Shown here piece after piece: positions 33,745 to 41,825 of a stretch of 64,000 nucleotides of DNA. The stretch is from Brotaphodocola sp003480315 (GTDB lineage Bacteria; Bacillota; Clostridia; Lachnospirales; Lachnospiraceae). The number at the start of each line of letters is the position of its first letter. The stretch's first letter is position 1. Location of the stretch: the NCBI RefSeq assembly GCF_964246085.1, contig NZ_CAXTPD010000016.1; one strand, written 5' to 3'. Made by a program: the position numbers and the translations under genes. Under the pieces are notes generated by a model. The model made no database searches and was not told the origin of the DNA. It was given only the letters and a program-made list of their open reading frames with translations.

Positions 33745-34273
33745 ATGAAGGATATAATTACAGGTGGAGTGTATGCAGTTGATTTACGTGGTACGGAAGC
33801 ATACGAGTTTCAAGGAGTTCATCCAGCGTTGATTGTTAGGATGTTAAAGGAAGAAAAAATGTATTATGTTGTACCGTTGACTACATATACAAAAGAAAGA
33901 TGGGATAAATGTAAAAAAGGGGTTTGGAACAAGGATAACTTCAACTAATTCAATTGCAAGGGTAGATAAAATGAACATTGTTTCAGCAAAACAAGTACAA
34001 GGAAGGTATTATAATGCCGGACACCTTGTTATACCTACGGAAGAAGAAATTGGAGCGGTTTTAGAACGTGCCGAAGAATATATTTCGTTAACAGATGATA
34101 AGACGAAAAAGGAATATAGAAAATTTTCTACACAACGTTTAAAGTTTGAAAAAAACATGGATGCGTTAAGCAAGAAAAACTATGAAGAGTTTTCTTATCC
34201 GATAACCGTAAGCGCTTACCGGATCACAGCTAACATCGTAATGCAGGCAATCAATGACAGCCCCCTCGGCTGA
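33745..34273 (+). pseudogene. PemK/MazF-family toxin, frameshifted
   Basis: The first frame (33745-33948) reads GGVYAVDLRGTEAYEFQGVH, PALIVRML and YYVVPLTTYTKERWDKCKK, the start of a PemK/MazF ribonuclease fold. After AAAAAAGGGG (about 33913-33922) the sense continues one frame over: GFGTRITSTNSIARVDKMNI then VSAKQVQGRY, an intact MazF-like second half, with a longer tail to 34273. A one-base indel in the run restores a single protein of about 175 residues. No antitoxin gene is adjacent unless the upstream winged-helix protein serves as one. The frameshift could be a mutation silencing the toxin, a sequencing error or programmed slippage. Confidence 0.65.
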
Positions 34274-34278
34274 GAAGG

Positions 34279-34306
34279 CTCCCGCAATTAATTTGCGGGA
34301 GTTTTT
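34279..34306 (+). terminator. Terminator after the PemK-like gene
   Basis: CTCCCGCAA (34279-34287) and TTGCGGGAG (34293-34301) pair perfectly and are followed by TTTTT. Confidence 0.85.
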
Positions 34307-34408
34307 CTGTCAGGAAAACAATTTGATGAAACAGTTGCTTTTAAAGTGACGGGCATCTCTGTAGGAACTCCAAATCAGCTCGAAATAATCTGCCGCATGG
34401 AGCATCGT

Positions 34409-35672
34409 TTAATTTGCCGGACAACAATAAATCTCTTTGTTTCCCAGTGTATGACGGATATCCTCTGCTTTCTCTATATATCTTTCCCATACATGCTGTG
34501 TTACCAGCTTCACATGATCTTTGCTTTCTGTGCATTTAGATTTCTGGGGACAATTACAGCAAATATATCCACGGCTTTTGTATTCACGATAGCCATCTCG
34601 ATTTGTTGTGCTATAAGAAAGCACTTGATTTTCAGGGCAAATATAGCAGTCGTAATACTTCATCATAAACGTAGTTATGCTTTCTGAAATAGCCTTCTTT
34701 TGTCATCGGACGCTTATACGGAAACAATGGTTCAATTCCATCTAATAGCAGCCTTCTGGCAATCGCCGGTGTCCGGTATCCTGCATCTGCAATAATCATA
34801 GAAGGATCAAATGCTTTTACCTTTTCATACAGTGCCTTAAAAGTTCTACTGTCATGCTCATTTCCAGGATGAACGCTATATCCTAAAATCCATCCATGCT
34901 GATTACATGCGGTTTTGACTGCATATGCGAAAACATGCTTATGTTCCCCTTTTCGAAACCAACCGCTTTCCGGATCAGTTATACTGCTTTTTTGTGTTTT
35001 GACACCGGACGGAATTTCTTCTGAAGCTTCTAAATTTTCTGAACCGTTTCCTCCAGATGCTGGTGGCTGGTAATCATTTTTATCTTTCAATGGTTTTTTA
35101 CCATGAGCCAGACGGTCCTGTTCGATTTCTTTTTTTAATTCATCTTCATACCAAAGAGCTTGTTCATGAGCGACTCGTTTCCGCATTTTTTTACTGTTAG
35201 CGCAAGCTTTTACATGAGTTGAATCAACAAATATCTGGTCGGTATCTACAAGTTTGTATTTCATGCATTCTTCGAGAATCCTGGAAAAAATCTGTTCAAA
35301 AAGATTGGTATCTTTAAAACGGCGTGTATAGTTTTTCCCAAATGTAGAAAAATGTGGAACAGGATCCATCATATCCAGTCCCAGAAACCAACGGTATGCA
35401 ACATTTACTTCAATCTCTTTCATTGTTTGCCGCATGCTTTTTATTCCGTAGAGATACTGAATAAAGGGAATTTTTATAAGCATAACGGGATCCATGCTTG
35501 GCCGACCGTTGTCAGGGCAGTATTTTTCTTCTACTAAGTCATAAATAAAGTTCCAATCAATGGCTTTATCAATCAAACGGAGCGTGTGATTCTGTGGCAC
35601 CATGTCATCCATACAGAACATCAGCATCTGTTCCCTTTTCTTATCTGCATTTTTTGTCATCATAAAAAACAC
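34409..35672 (-). pseudogene. IS1182-family transposase, frameshifted and 3'-truncated
   Basis: The first frame (35672-34632) has the IS1182 N-terminal domain (FCMDDMVPQNHTLRLIDKAI, GRPSMDPVMLIKIPFIQYL) and the DDE core (DQIFVDSTHVKA, HEQALWYEDELKKE). Near 34667 an extra base shifts the frame. The true sense goes on as YYDCYICPENQVLSY, GYREYKSRGYICCNCPQKSK and WERYIEKAEDIRHTLGNKEIY, then ends at 34409 without the usual last domain. The protein cuts and joins the IS ends, and this copy should be inactive. Confidence 0.8.
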
Positions 35673-35718
35673 CGCCCTTCTGACATCATTATATCAGAAA
35701 AACGGTTCTAACAATAGC

Positions 35719-35742
35719 AAAACCCCGCAAAAGCGGGGCTTT
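35719..35742. terminator. Hairpin at the IS1182 upstream end
   Basis: CCCCGC (35723-35728), an AAAA loop, then GCGGGG (35733-35738) with A/T flanks on both sides. It can act as a terminator in either direction and is probably part of the IS end that shields the transposase from outside transcription. Confidence 0.6.
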
Positions 35743-35751
35743 GTCTACAGT

Positions 35752-35931
35752 CTATAACTTCTTACGAAGAAGTGTGATTTCATCTTTCAGGTTATCACGT
35801 TCCTGAATAAGTGCTTCTTCCCGTTTGTTGGCAGCATCGACAGTTGCCTGAAGCGTTTTTATCATCTGTTTTAGATCGGTGATCATATCTTTCAGCTCAC
35901 GCAGCTGGAGACCTTTGGAACTGTCTGCCAC
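35752..35931 (-). pseudogene. tnpC: IS66 TnpC N-terminal fragment
   Basis: 59 codons from a GTG start at 35931 (AGGAGGGG upstream): coiled-coil sequence LKDMITDLKQMIKTLQATVD, REEALIQERDNLKDEITLL and a stop after RKKL. Full TnpC continues LYGRSSEK and on to a roughly 500-residue DDE transposase, so more than 85 percent is lost. Confidence 0.65.
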
Positions 35932-36073
35932 GGTTTTCCCCTCCTGTTTTTGATACCTTTATTATACCAAAAAGAGCAGGAAAAACCCAGTAAAACAACG
36001 TTTCCAACAGACCTGAAAGTGCCGAAAATACAAGGAAAAGCAGCACTTTTATGTGCACTTTTTTAGTCTTGGA

Positions 36074-36415
36074 TCAGGTGGTTTTTATTGCTTTTGGCTG
36101 TTCGATATCAATGCCAGACATCAGCCAGTCAAACTCCCTCCATGTGAGATTCCACACTTCAGATTTATTTCTTGGCCATCGGTAAGAACCCTGGGATGCC
36201 GTCAACTTTTTATAGATCAGGACAATCCCATCCGGTTCTTTCAGAATTGCTTTGATTCTGTCGCATTTGCGACCACAGAAAAGGTAAAGTGAATGATCAA
36301 GCTCCATGGAAAACTGATCCTGAATAATCGCGCACAGGCCATCAATAGATTTACGCATATCCGTTCTGCCACATACAATGTAAATAGCATCGACGTTTGA
36401 AATATCCGCTAACAT
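36074..36415 (-). CDS. tnpB: IS66 accessory protein TnpB
   Basis: 113 residues with the family pattern IYIVCGRTDMRKSIDGLCAI, LYLFCGRKCDRIKAILKEPD and GIVLIYKKL. TnpB is required for IS66 transposition, but its biochemical role is not established. The gene is whole, but the element around it is not. Confidence 0.88.
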   Translation of the reverse strand: MLADISNVDAIYIVCGRTDMRKSIDGLCAIIQDQFSMELDHSLYLFCGRKCDRIKAILKEPDGIVLIYKKLTASQGSYRWPRNKSEVWNLTWREFDWLMSGIDIEQPKAIKTT

Positions 36416-36523
36416 ACAGGATTCCTCAGTGCATTCAGCAATAGATTTAAAAGAGATGGCTGGACAGAATTGCTCATGCGAATCAGTATCCCATTTGTTT
36501 CGATTTCAATTGTATATGAATTG

Positions 36524-36829
36524 TCAAGGTACATAGAACTGTCTGTCCATGGGATTTGAAAGCAGTTCTTCCGGAGAATTCTCCGGTTCTATAGCAATCC
36601 GGACCACATCCTGTTTACGGGATGTAAGATCCAGAGTACTGGCTTTTTTAATCGGATCTGGTATCTGGCAGGCCTGTTTTCGCAACCTGGTAACTGCATT
36701 ATAGAAACTGCTGGGAGCAATTCCGTGTTCTGCACACCAGTTCGCATCCGTCATACCACTTTGCCTGCAGGCTGTCACCATTTCCATCCATTCATCCAGG
36801 GAACGTTTTGAAGCACGTTTACAACTCAT
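36524..36829 (-). CDS. tnpA: IS66 accessory protein TnpA
   Basis: 101 residues. The N-terminal helix-turn-helix region WMEMVTACRQSGMTDANWCA is followed by EHGIAPSSFYNAVTRLRK, typical of IS66 OrfA. It probably binds the element ends. The first IS66 gene, next to the likely right terminus. Confidence 0.85.
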   Translation of the reverse strand: MSCKRASKRSLDEWMEMVTACRQSGMTDANWCAEHGIAPSSFYNAVTRLRKQACQIPDPIKKASTLDLTSRKQDVVRIAIEPENSPEELLSNPMDRQFYVP

Positions 36830-36962
36830 AATAAATCCTCCAAGTAGAGTGAATTTTTACTTTCTACCATAAAAATGGAGTAAAAATCTACTTACAATCA
36901 TTATGAGGTATTTGGAAGACGATAGCTAGTTACCCAGAATTTAAGCGCTTACGCAGAATCAG

Positions 36963-37040
36963 ATGGAATGGGTGAGAAGAATGAATAATATCAAAGCAAA
37001 TGCTGAAGAAATAGCATTGAAAGAAATAATATATTTATAA
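36963..37040 (+). pseudogene. TnpV C-terminal relic
   Basis: Codons reading MEWVRRMNNIKANAEEIALK then EIIYL-stop match the tail of TnpV-type small transposon proteins. The upstream body is missing. The rest of 36894-37150 shows no gene. Confidence 0.55.
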
Positions 37041-37150
37041 TGCAAAAGGAATCTCTGTTCAAATATTTATTGATAATTAATATTTGGATGGAGATTTTTC
37101 ATGGACAAATAAACAATGTGGAAGTATAATGAGCAAAAAAGAAGGGAGCG

Positions 37151-37879
37151 ATTGTTATAAGAGAAACACCAGAAAGATTCAAATTAGAAGATACAACAAT
37201 ATGGTCTTTTCCTGAAAGGGGAAATTGGGCTACACATTCAGGAAAATACAGAGGGAACTGGTCTCCGTATATTCCTAGAAATATTATTTTGAGGTATTCA
37301 AAGAAAAAAGACTGGATACTAGATCAATTCTTAGGCAGTGGCACAACGTTGATTGAAGCAAAGTTATTGGGAAGAAATGCAATTGGCGTTGATATAAATT
37401 CTGAGGCTGTCAAATTATCTAACACAAATCTAAATTTTACTTGTCAAGAAAAATCAAAAATATTCACCAAACAAGGAAATGCAAACAATTTATCATTTAT
37501 AAAAGACGAAAGTATAGATCTTATCTGTACTCACCCACCATATGCAGATATTATACGGTATAGTAAAGAAATACCAGGAGATATTTCTCATTTAAAATAT
37601 GAGGATTTTTTGCAGGAACTGGAACAGGTTGCAAAAGAATCATATAGGGTACTAAAAAAGCAAGGAATATGTGCATTTATGATTGGTGATATACGGAAAA
37701 AAGGCTATGTGCTACCACTGGGCATGAATTCTATGCAAAAATTCGTTGATGCTGGATTTAAACTTAAAGAAATTATTATAAAAGAACAGCATAATTGCAA
37801 AGCTACAGAATATTGGAATAATATAGAAAAAACATTTTTAATGTTGGCACATGAATATATATTCGTGTTGGAAAAATAG
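37151..37879 (+). CDS. DNA methyltransferase (N4-cytosine/N6-adenine class)
   Basis: About 242 residues. The readable N-terminus RETPERFKLEDTTIWSFPER precedes the AdoMet motif DQFLGSGTTLIEA and the acidic GVDIN. The catalytic motif is THPPYADIIRYS, of the (N/D/S)PPY type. It should methylate DNA as one of two methyltransferases in this R-M locus. The start is unclear: the frame is open from 37133 but has no ATG, GTG or TTG before residue R of RETPERF, only ATT at 37151 behind GGGAG. A nearby ATG (37129) is in another frame, so an ATT start or a small 5' frameshift is needed. It converges on the Dam-like gene. Confidence 0.78.
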   Translation: MVIRETPERFKLEDTTIWSFPERGNWATHSGKYRGNWSPYIPRNIILRYSKKKDWILDQFLGSGTTLIEAKLLGRNAIGVDINSEAVKLSNTNLNFTCQEKSKIFTKQGNANNLSFIKDESIDLICTHPPYADIIRYSKEIPGDISHLKYEDFLQELEQVAKESYRVLKKQGICAFMIGDIRKKGYVLPLGMNSMQKFVDAGFKLKEIIIKEQHNCKATEYWNNIEKTFLMLAHEYIFVLEK

Positions 37880-37884
37880 AGATA

Positions 37885-37930
37885 TTCACAAAGGAGATAC
37901 GGGACGAGTGTCGAGTATCTCCTTTGTGAA
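37885..37930. terminator. Bidirectional terminator between the two methyltransferase genes
   Basis: TTCACAAAGGAGATAC (37885-37900) and GTATCTCCTTTGTGAA (37915-37930) are perfect 16-base arms. A/T-rich flanks on both sides suit termination of both converging genes. Confidence 0.85.
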
Positions 37931-37937
37931 AAATTAT

Positions 37938-38801
37938 CTACCAAGTAAGAAGCAGTTTATCATGAACAACTTCGTTTTGCATGGTTTGACCAGCGTTTTG
38001 CAATCGATCAATCATAGAGGTACCACAGTTAACAAAAATTTCTCTTTCAAATAAATCTATAGGTGGTGTGATAGAAATATCTTTTTTGTTGGATTCACGT
38101 GTACCATTGATTGATAACATTACATAAACACCTCTGGCTTTGCATTCAGCTATTTTATTGAATAATGTTTCTATATTGAAAGTTTGAGCACCATAAATAA
38201 TGCTTTGACTATGAGTATAGGGCGGATCACAATAAACTACGTCACCAGGTTGTGCTTTATCCATACATTCTTCAAATGACATAGTTGAAAAAGTCGAGTT
38301 TTTTATAAGATCATGCCATAAATCTACTCTTTTTGAAAATGTTTCTGGTTTAATAGGATTATGTGGGCCTTTTGGAGTAGACATATATCCATCAGCTTTC
38401 CGGAAACGGATTATTCCGGAGTAGCATGTACGTGATAAAAGACAGAAATCAAGAGCGTTGTGATTGCTATTAAATCTATCTCTAATTTCATTGTATTTGT
38501 TATTAGGATCTTTATAATAACTTTCAATTTCCTTTGAATAATAATCTTTTATTTGCTGCGGATCATATTTGACGATATTAAAAATATCAATTAAAAATGG
38601 TAAGATATCGCTGGCATATGAATGAGTAAACATAGGTGTGTTGGTTGTGCTGTTTTGGTATAGTAATTGTGACATTACAGCACCGCTCCCCAAAAATGGT
38701 TCATAGTAGTTATTAAATTGTTCGGGCATATATGAAATAATAGTTTCGGCAAAGCGTTGCTTATTTCCGATCCACTTTAATAATGCTGGTACTTTTGACA
38801 T
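37938..38801 (-). CDS. Dam/DpnM-type DNA adenine methyltransferase
   Basis: A 287-residue N6-adenine methyltransferase of the alpha (D12) class. It opens LLKWIGNKQRFAETI (motif X), then YEPFLGSGAV (AdoMet motif I), a target-recognition stretch with SRTCYSGIIRFRKADGYMST, and the catalytic CDPPY motif near 190. Such enzymes often protect GATC-like sites in DpnII/MboI-type systems, but specificity cannot be read here. It is divergent from the C-protein gene across an 85-base gap holding a C-box, so its expression is probably linked to the R-M control circuit. Confidence 0.88.
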   Translation of the reverse strand: MSKVPALLKWIGNKQRFAETIISYMPEQFNNYYEPFLGSGAVMSQLLYQNSTTNTPMFTHSYASDILPFLIDIFNIVKYDPQQIKDYYSKEIESYYKDPNNKYNEIRDRFNSNHNALDFCLLSRTCYSGIIRFRKADGYMSTPKGPHNPIKPETFSKRVDLWHDLIKNSTFSTMSFEECMDKAQPGDVVYCDPPYTHSQSIIYGAQTFNIETLFNKIAECKARGVYVMLSINGTRESNKKDISITPPIDLFEREIFVNCGTSMIDRLQNAGQTMQNEVVHDKLLLTW

Positions 38802-38829
38802 TGCTTAAACCTCACGTGTAACTTATAGT

Positions 38830-38862
38830 CTGTAGACTCAAAGTCTACAGTGCTATTATAAT
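38830..38862 (+). promoter_or_regulatory. C-box operator and promoter of the R-M controller
   Basis: CTGTAGACT-CAA-AGTCTACAG (38830-38850) is a perfect palindrome with the GACT...AGTC core typical of C-protein boxes. TATAAT follows at 38857-38862, placing the palindrome over the -35. The usual logic of such boxes is delayed activation and then self-repression of the controller and endonuclease. Confidence 0.8.
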
Positions 38863-38886
38863 TTAACTAGTTGGAGGTGTCAAGCA

Positions 38887-39120
38887 ATGCAGGAAGAAAT
38901 ACGTGTCGCTTATGGAAAAGCAGTAAGAGCAATACGACAAGATAAGAAAATATCACAAGAAGAGCTAGGCGATTTATGCGGACTACATAGGACATATATA
39001 AGTGACATAGAACTTGGTAAGCGTAATGTTTCTTTGGAAAATATAGATAAAATTGCGCATGCATTGCAAGTGAAGAAGTCGGAATTATTTATTGAGGTGG
39101 AGCAATATGAAGGCATTTAA
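38887..39120 (+). CDS. XRE-type controller (C) protein of the R-M system
   Basis: A 77-residue helix-turn-helix protein: VRAIRQDKKISQEELGDLC then GLHRTYISDIELGKRNVSLE. Size, fold and place fit C proteins: right behind a C-box and overlapping the next gene by 14 bases. It dimerises on the C-box and times endonuclease expression after the methyltransferases (family knowledge). GGAGGT lies 8 bases before the ATG. Confidence 0.85.
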   Translation: MQEEIRVAYGKAVRAIRQDKKISQEELGDLCGLHRTYISDIELGKRNVSLENIDKIAHALQVKKSELFIEVEQYEGI

Positions 39121-39919
39121 GGAATTTAGAAGAGAAGATAAATCGTTTTGGTTTTTTATACGATTTATTAGCGAAAAATTGGGATATTCTAGAAAAGGAA
39201 TCGTTTTAACTTATACAGTAGAGCAAATAGAAAAATTGTGCGACAAAGAGAATATTGAAGTTTCTCCGGATAGAATTAACAAAGCTGTCTTATATTGTAA
39301 TATGAGAGCTGACTTGTTAAATAATACGATTGAGAAAAATTTGATGGATGTTGATGAGGCTAAGCAGATATTTGAAGAAATGAGAAATAGCGGAAAATAT
39401 AAATGTAAGCTGATTATGAACAAACAACGTAAAGAGATCAAAAAAGTAAATTATTTTACCGCAATTATTACCATGATAGCAGAAGAAATGCTTGGTGGAG
39501 ATGAGGAATTTAATCCAGATCCAAGAGGGCTTGTGTATCTGTTGAATAATAGAAAGATCATTGGAGCATCTTCAAGAAGGTTTGATGGAGCATATCCTTC
39601 GATTTATAATCCTAAGATAGTGTGGGAAATAAAAGAGTATTATTATTCAAAGTCATTTGGAAGTAGAGTTGCAGATGCTGTATATGAAGCAGAACTTGAT
39701 GGATATGAATTCAACGAAATATACGATAGAACCGGGCAGCAAGTATATCATGTAATGTTTATTGATAGCCATTATACTTTCTGGGGACAAGGGAAATCCT
39801 ATTTGTGCAGATTTATTGATACGCTTAATATGGGACTTATAGATGAACTTATTGTTGGAAAGGAAGTTTTGACAAGATGGAGAGAAGTTCTTGAAGAATT
39901 TGATGAAAAGTCTTGTTAG
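39107..39919 (+). CDS. Putative type II restriction endonuclease
   Basis: A 270-residue protein. Its core has D160 in SSRRFDGAYPS, then 13 residues on E174-I-K176 in IVWEIKEYYYSKSFGSRVAD, a PD-(D/E)xK nuclease pattern with the basic patch typical of DNA cutters. The start at 39107 lies inside the controller gene with GGTGGAG before it, giving coupled translation. Position behind a C protein and beside two methyltransferases makes a restriction enzyme the best call. Recognition sequence unknown. Its AT-rich composition suggests transfer. Confidence 0.75.
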   Translation: MKAFKEFRREDKSFWFFIRFISEKLGYSRKGIVLTYTVEQIEKLCDKENIEVSPDRINKAVLYCNMRADLLNNTIEKNLMDVDEAKQIFEEMRNSGKYKCKLIMNKQRKEIKKVNYFTAIITMIAEEMLGGDEEFNPDPRGLVYLLNNRKIIGASSRRFDGAYPSIYNPKIVWEIKEYYYSKSFGSRVADAVYEAELDGYEFNEIYDRTGQQVYHVMFIDSHYTFWGQGKSYLCRFIDTLNMGLIDELIVGKEVLTRWREVLEEFDEKSC

Positions 39920-40020
39920 TATCAAAGTGAGTGTGGAATAAATAGTTTGAATTAAGTGATATATTTATGAATAATTGGAACTATATAAACATAATATATT
40001 AAGAAGAGGAAATAGTGAAA

Positions 40021-41055
40021 ATGGATTTGCAGAAACAACTAATGGAGCAAAAAATGAAAGTTGATTTTAATACTTACGATCTTTCGATAAAAGAATTGAT
40101 TAGTATGGTAAATGACAAATTGATAAATATTGCCCCTGAATATCAAAGACAATTTCGATGGGATAAGGAGAGGCAGTCTAGCTTGATAGAATCAATATTT
40201 TTAGGAATTCCTATTCCCAGCTTATTTATGGCTACGAATGCGGATGGAACATGGGAATTGATAGATGGAGTACAGCGTGTGAGTACTATTTTGTGTTTTG
40301 CTGGAACAGATGAGGAGCGAGAAAAAATAGGAACTCCCAATTTGAACGAATTGACATTAGAACAATTAAAAAAATTGACAGAATTTAATGGGAAAAGTTT
40401 TACCGAGTTACCGATAGACATTCAAACAAAATTTAAATTATCTAATATAAAAGTTACAACGCTGAGTGATAAAAGTGATAAACAAGTTAGGTTTGATTTA
40501 TTTGAAAGATTGAATAGAGGTGGTGTTACACTTACTGATCAGGAAATTAGAAGTTGTGTTTATAGGGGTGGATTTAATAATTTTATAAAAGAATTATCTA
40601 AGAATCAAGATTTTATCGAATGCGTTCATTTAACGGAAAGACAAGAAAATGACGGAACTAGAGAGGAATTGGTTTTAAGATTTTTTGCATATTTGTATGA
40701 TTTGAAAAGTTTTGTTCATAGTGTAAGAGATTTTTTAAATGATTACATGGAGAAAGCAGATAAAAAATTTAATTACAGCAAAAATGAGAAAATATTCTGT
40801 GAAGTATTTAAGACATTGAATATGGCACTGCCAAAAGGAATTAGTAAAGGAAGAAAAAATACGCCATTGAATCTTTATGAGGCTGTTGCAGTGGGAGCTG
40901 CTTTAGCATATCTTAAAAATGGAACAATTAATACAGAGGGTGTGGAAGATTGGATAAAAGATAGTGAACTTATAAAGTATACAACAGGAGCTACGAATAC
41001 AAAAGAACGCGTCATCAAGAGAATTGAATACTGCAAAAATAAATTCGAGGGATAA
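40021..41055 (+). CDS. DUF262 domain protein (ParB/GmrS-like)
   Basis: A 344-residue protein with the DUF262 signature: IAPEYQRQFRWDKERQSSLI then SIFLGIPIPSLFM, WELIDGVQRVSTI (the usual DGQQR reads DGVQR) and FERLNRGGVTLTDQEIR. DUF262 proteins include the GmrS half of type IV restriction enzymes and several phage-defence components. Related ParB-like folds bind or hydrolyse nucleotides. The C-terminal HNH/DUF1524 domain of full GmrSD is absent. GTG at 40015 is an alternative start nearer to AGAGGA. The next gene starts 1 base after the stop, so the two form a unit. Confidence 0.78.
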   Translation: MDLQKQLMEQKMKVDFNTYDLSIKELISMVNDKLINIAPEYQRQFRWDKERQSSLIESIFLGIPIPSLFMATNADGTWELIDGVQRVSTILCFAGTDEEREKIGTPNLNELTLEQLKKLTEFNGKSFTELPIDIQTKFKLSNIKVTTLSDKSDKQVRFDLFERLNRGGVTLTDQEIRSCVYRGGFNNFIKELSKNQDFIECVHLTERQENDGTREELVLRFFAYLYDLKSFVHSVRDFLNDYMEKADKKFNYSKNEKIFCEVFKTLNMALPKGISKGRKNTPLNLYEAVAVGAALAYLKNGTINTEGVEDWIKDSELIKYTTGATNTKERVIKRIEYCKNKFEG

Positions 41056-41056
41056 A

Positions 41057-41698
41057 GTGTTGTTTGATGAAATAAAAAATGAGCTGACTCGTAAGGTTTG
41101 TGAATTGAAGTTATGGTTAGCTAATATTGATGAGAGAAATCAATATTGTAATATTACAAAAGGGTTATATTTTGTATATATGTATGGGATTTACGAAGAA
41201 ACAATACGCCAGGTGGTATCAACAACAATAGATGAGTTAAATAATGCAGAAGTAAAGCTTGATGAGTGTGTATATGAATTATATTCGTTGATTTTTTCTG
41301 ATGAATATGATGGAATGTATAATGTAGGTAATGAACATAAATGGGAAAAAAGATGGAAGTTATCAGATAAAATGATAAATAATCCCAAGGTTGTTATTTT
41401 GCATGATATGATGCCAACAGATGGAAAAAATATAAGATATAAACAATTAAAAAGCATTGCTAATTCATTTGGTATGAAAGAAAATGTATTACCGAGAAAT
41501 GAAATTGGCGGTTACATACAGGAAATGGTAGATAATCGTAATTATATTGCACATGGAAATAAAACACCTAAAGAGGTGGGAAGAAATTTTACTATTTTAG
41601 ATTTAAAAAATAGATGTGATTATATGGAGGAAGTGTGCAATTATGTTATTGCGGAATATGAAGCATATATTCAGGAAAGAAAATATTTAAGGAGATAG
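41057..41698 (+). CDS. MAE_28990/MAE_18760-like HEPN nuclease
   Basis: A 213-residue, mostly helical protein with the HEPN RNase motif R-x4-H at R161-H166 (NRNYIAHGNKTP). The N-terminal YVYMYGIYEETIRQVV is typical of this family. HEPN proteins are metal-independent RNases, common as toxins and abortive-infection effectors. I chose GTG 41057 because GAGGG is 5 bases upstream and overlaps the DUF262 stop region. A TTG at 41024 in the same frame would overlap that gene by 32 bases. The DUF262 neighbour is the obvious partner: sensor or antitoxin with an RNase effector. Confidence 0.75.
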   Translation: MLFDEIKNELTRKVCELKLWLANIDERNQYCNITKGLYFVYMYGIYEETIRQVVSTTIDELNNAEVKLDECVYELYSLIFSDEYDGMYNVGNEHKWEKRWKLSDKMINNPKVVILHDMMPTDGKNIRYKQLKSIANSFGMKENVLPRNEIGGYIQEMVDNRNYIAHGNKTPKEVGRNFTILDLKNRCDYMEEVCNYVIAEYEAYIQERKYLRR

Positions 41699-41825
41699 AA
41701 TTAAGAATAGGTTGCCATGATAACACTATGATAACAAAATCCCAGAAAACCACACGGACACAGTGGAAAATCCGGGTTTTCCCCCATAAATCACACGAAA
41801 AATCACCATTTGCACACCGCAATAC

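Larger units (their letters stand above)
35752..36893 (-). mobile_element. Partial IS66-family element, interrupted by the IS1182 copy
   Basis: It holds tnpA, tnpB and the first 59 codons of tnpC in normal IS66 order on the minus strand. A likely terminal end, GGAGTAAAAATCTACTTAC (about 36875-36893), lies upstream of tnpA. The rest of tnpC and the far end are missing. The IS1182 remnant begins exactly where tnpC stops, so IS1182 either inserted into IS66 or joined it by deletion. Confidence 0.75.
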
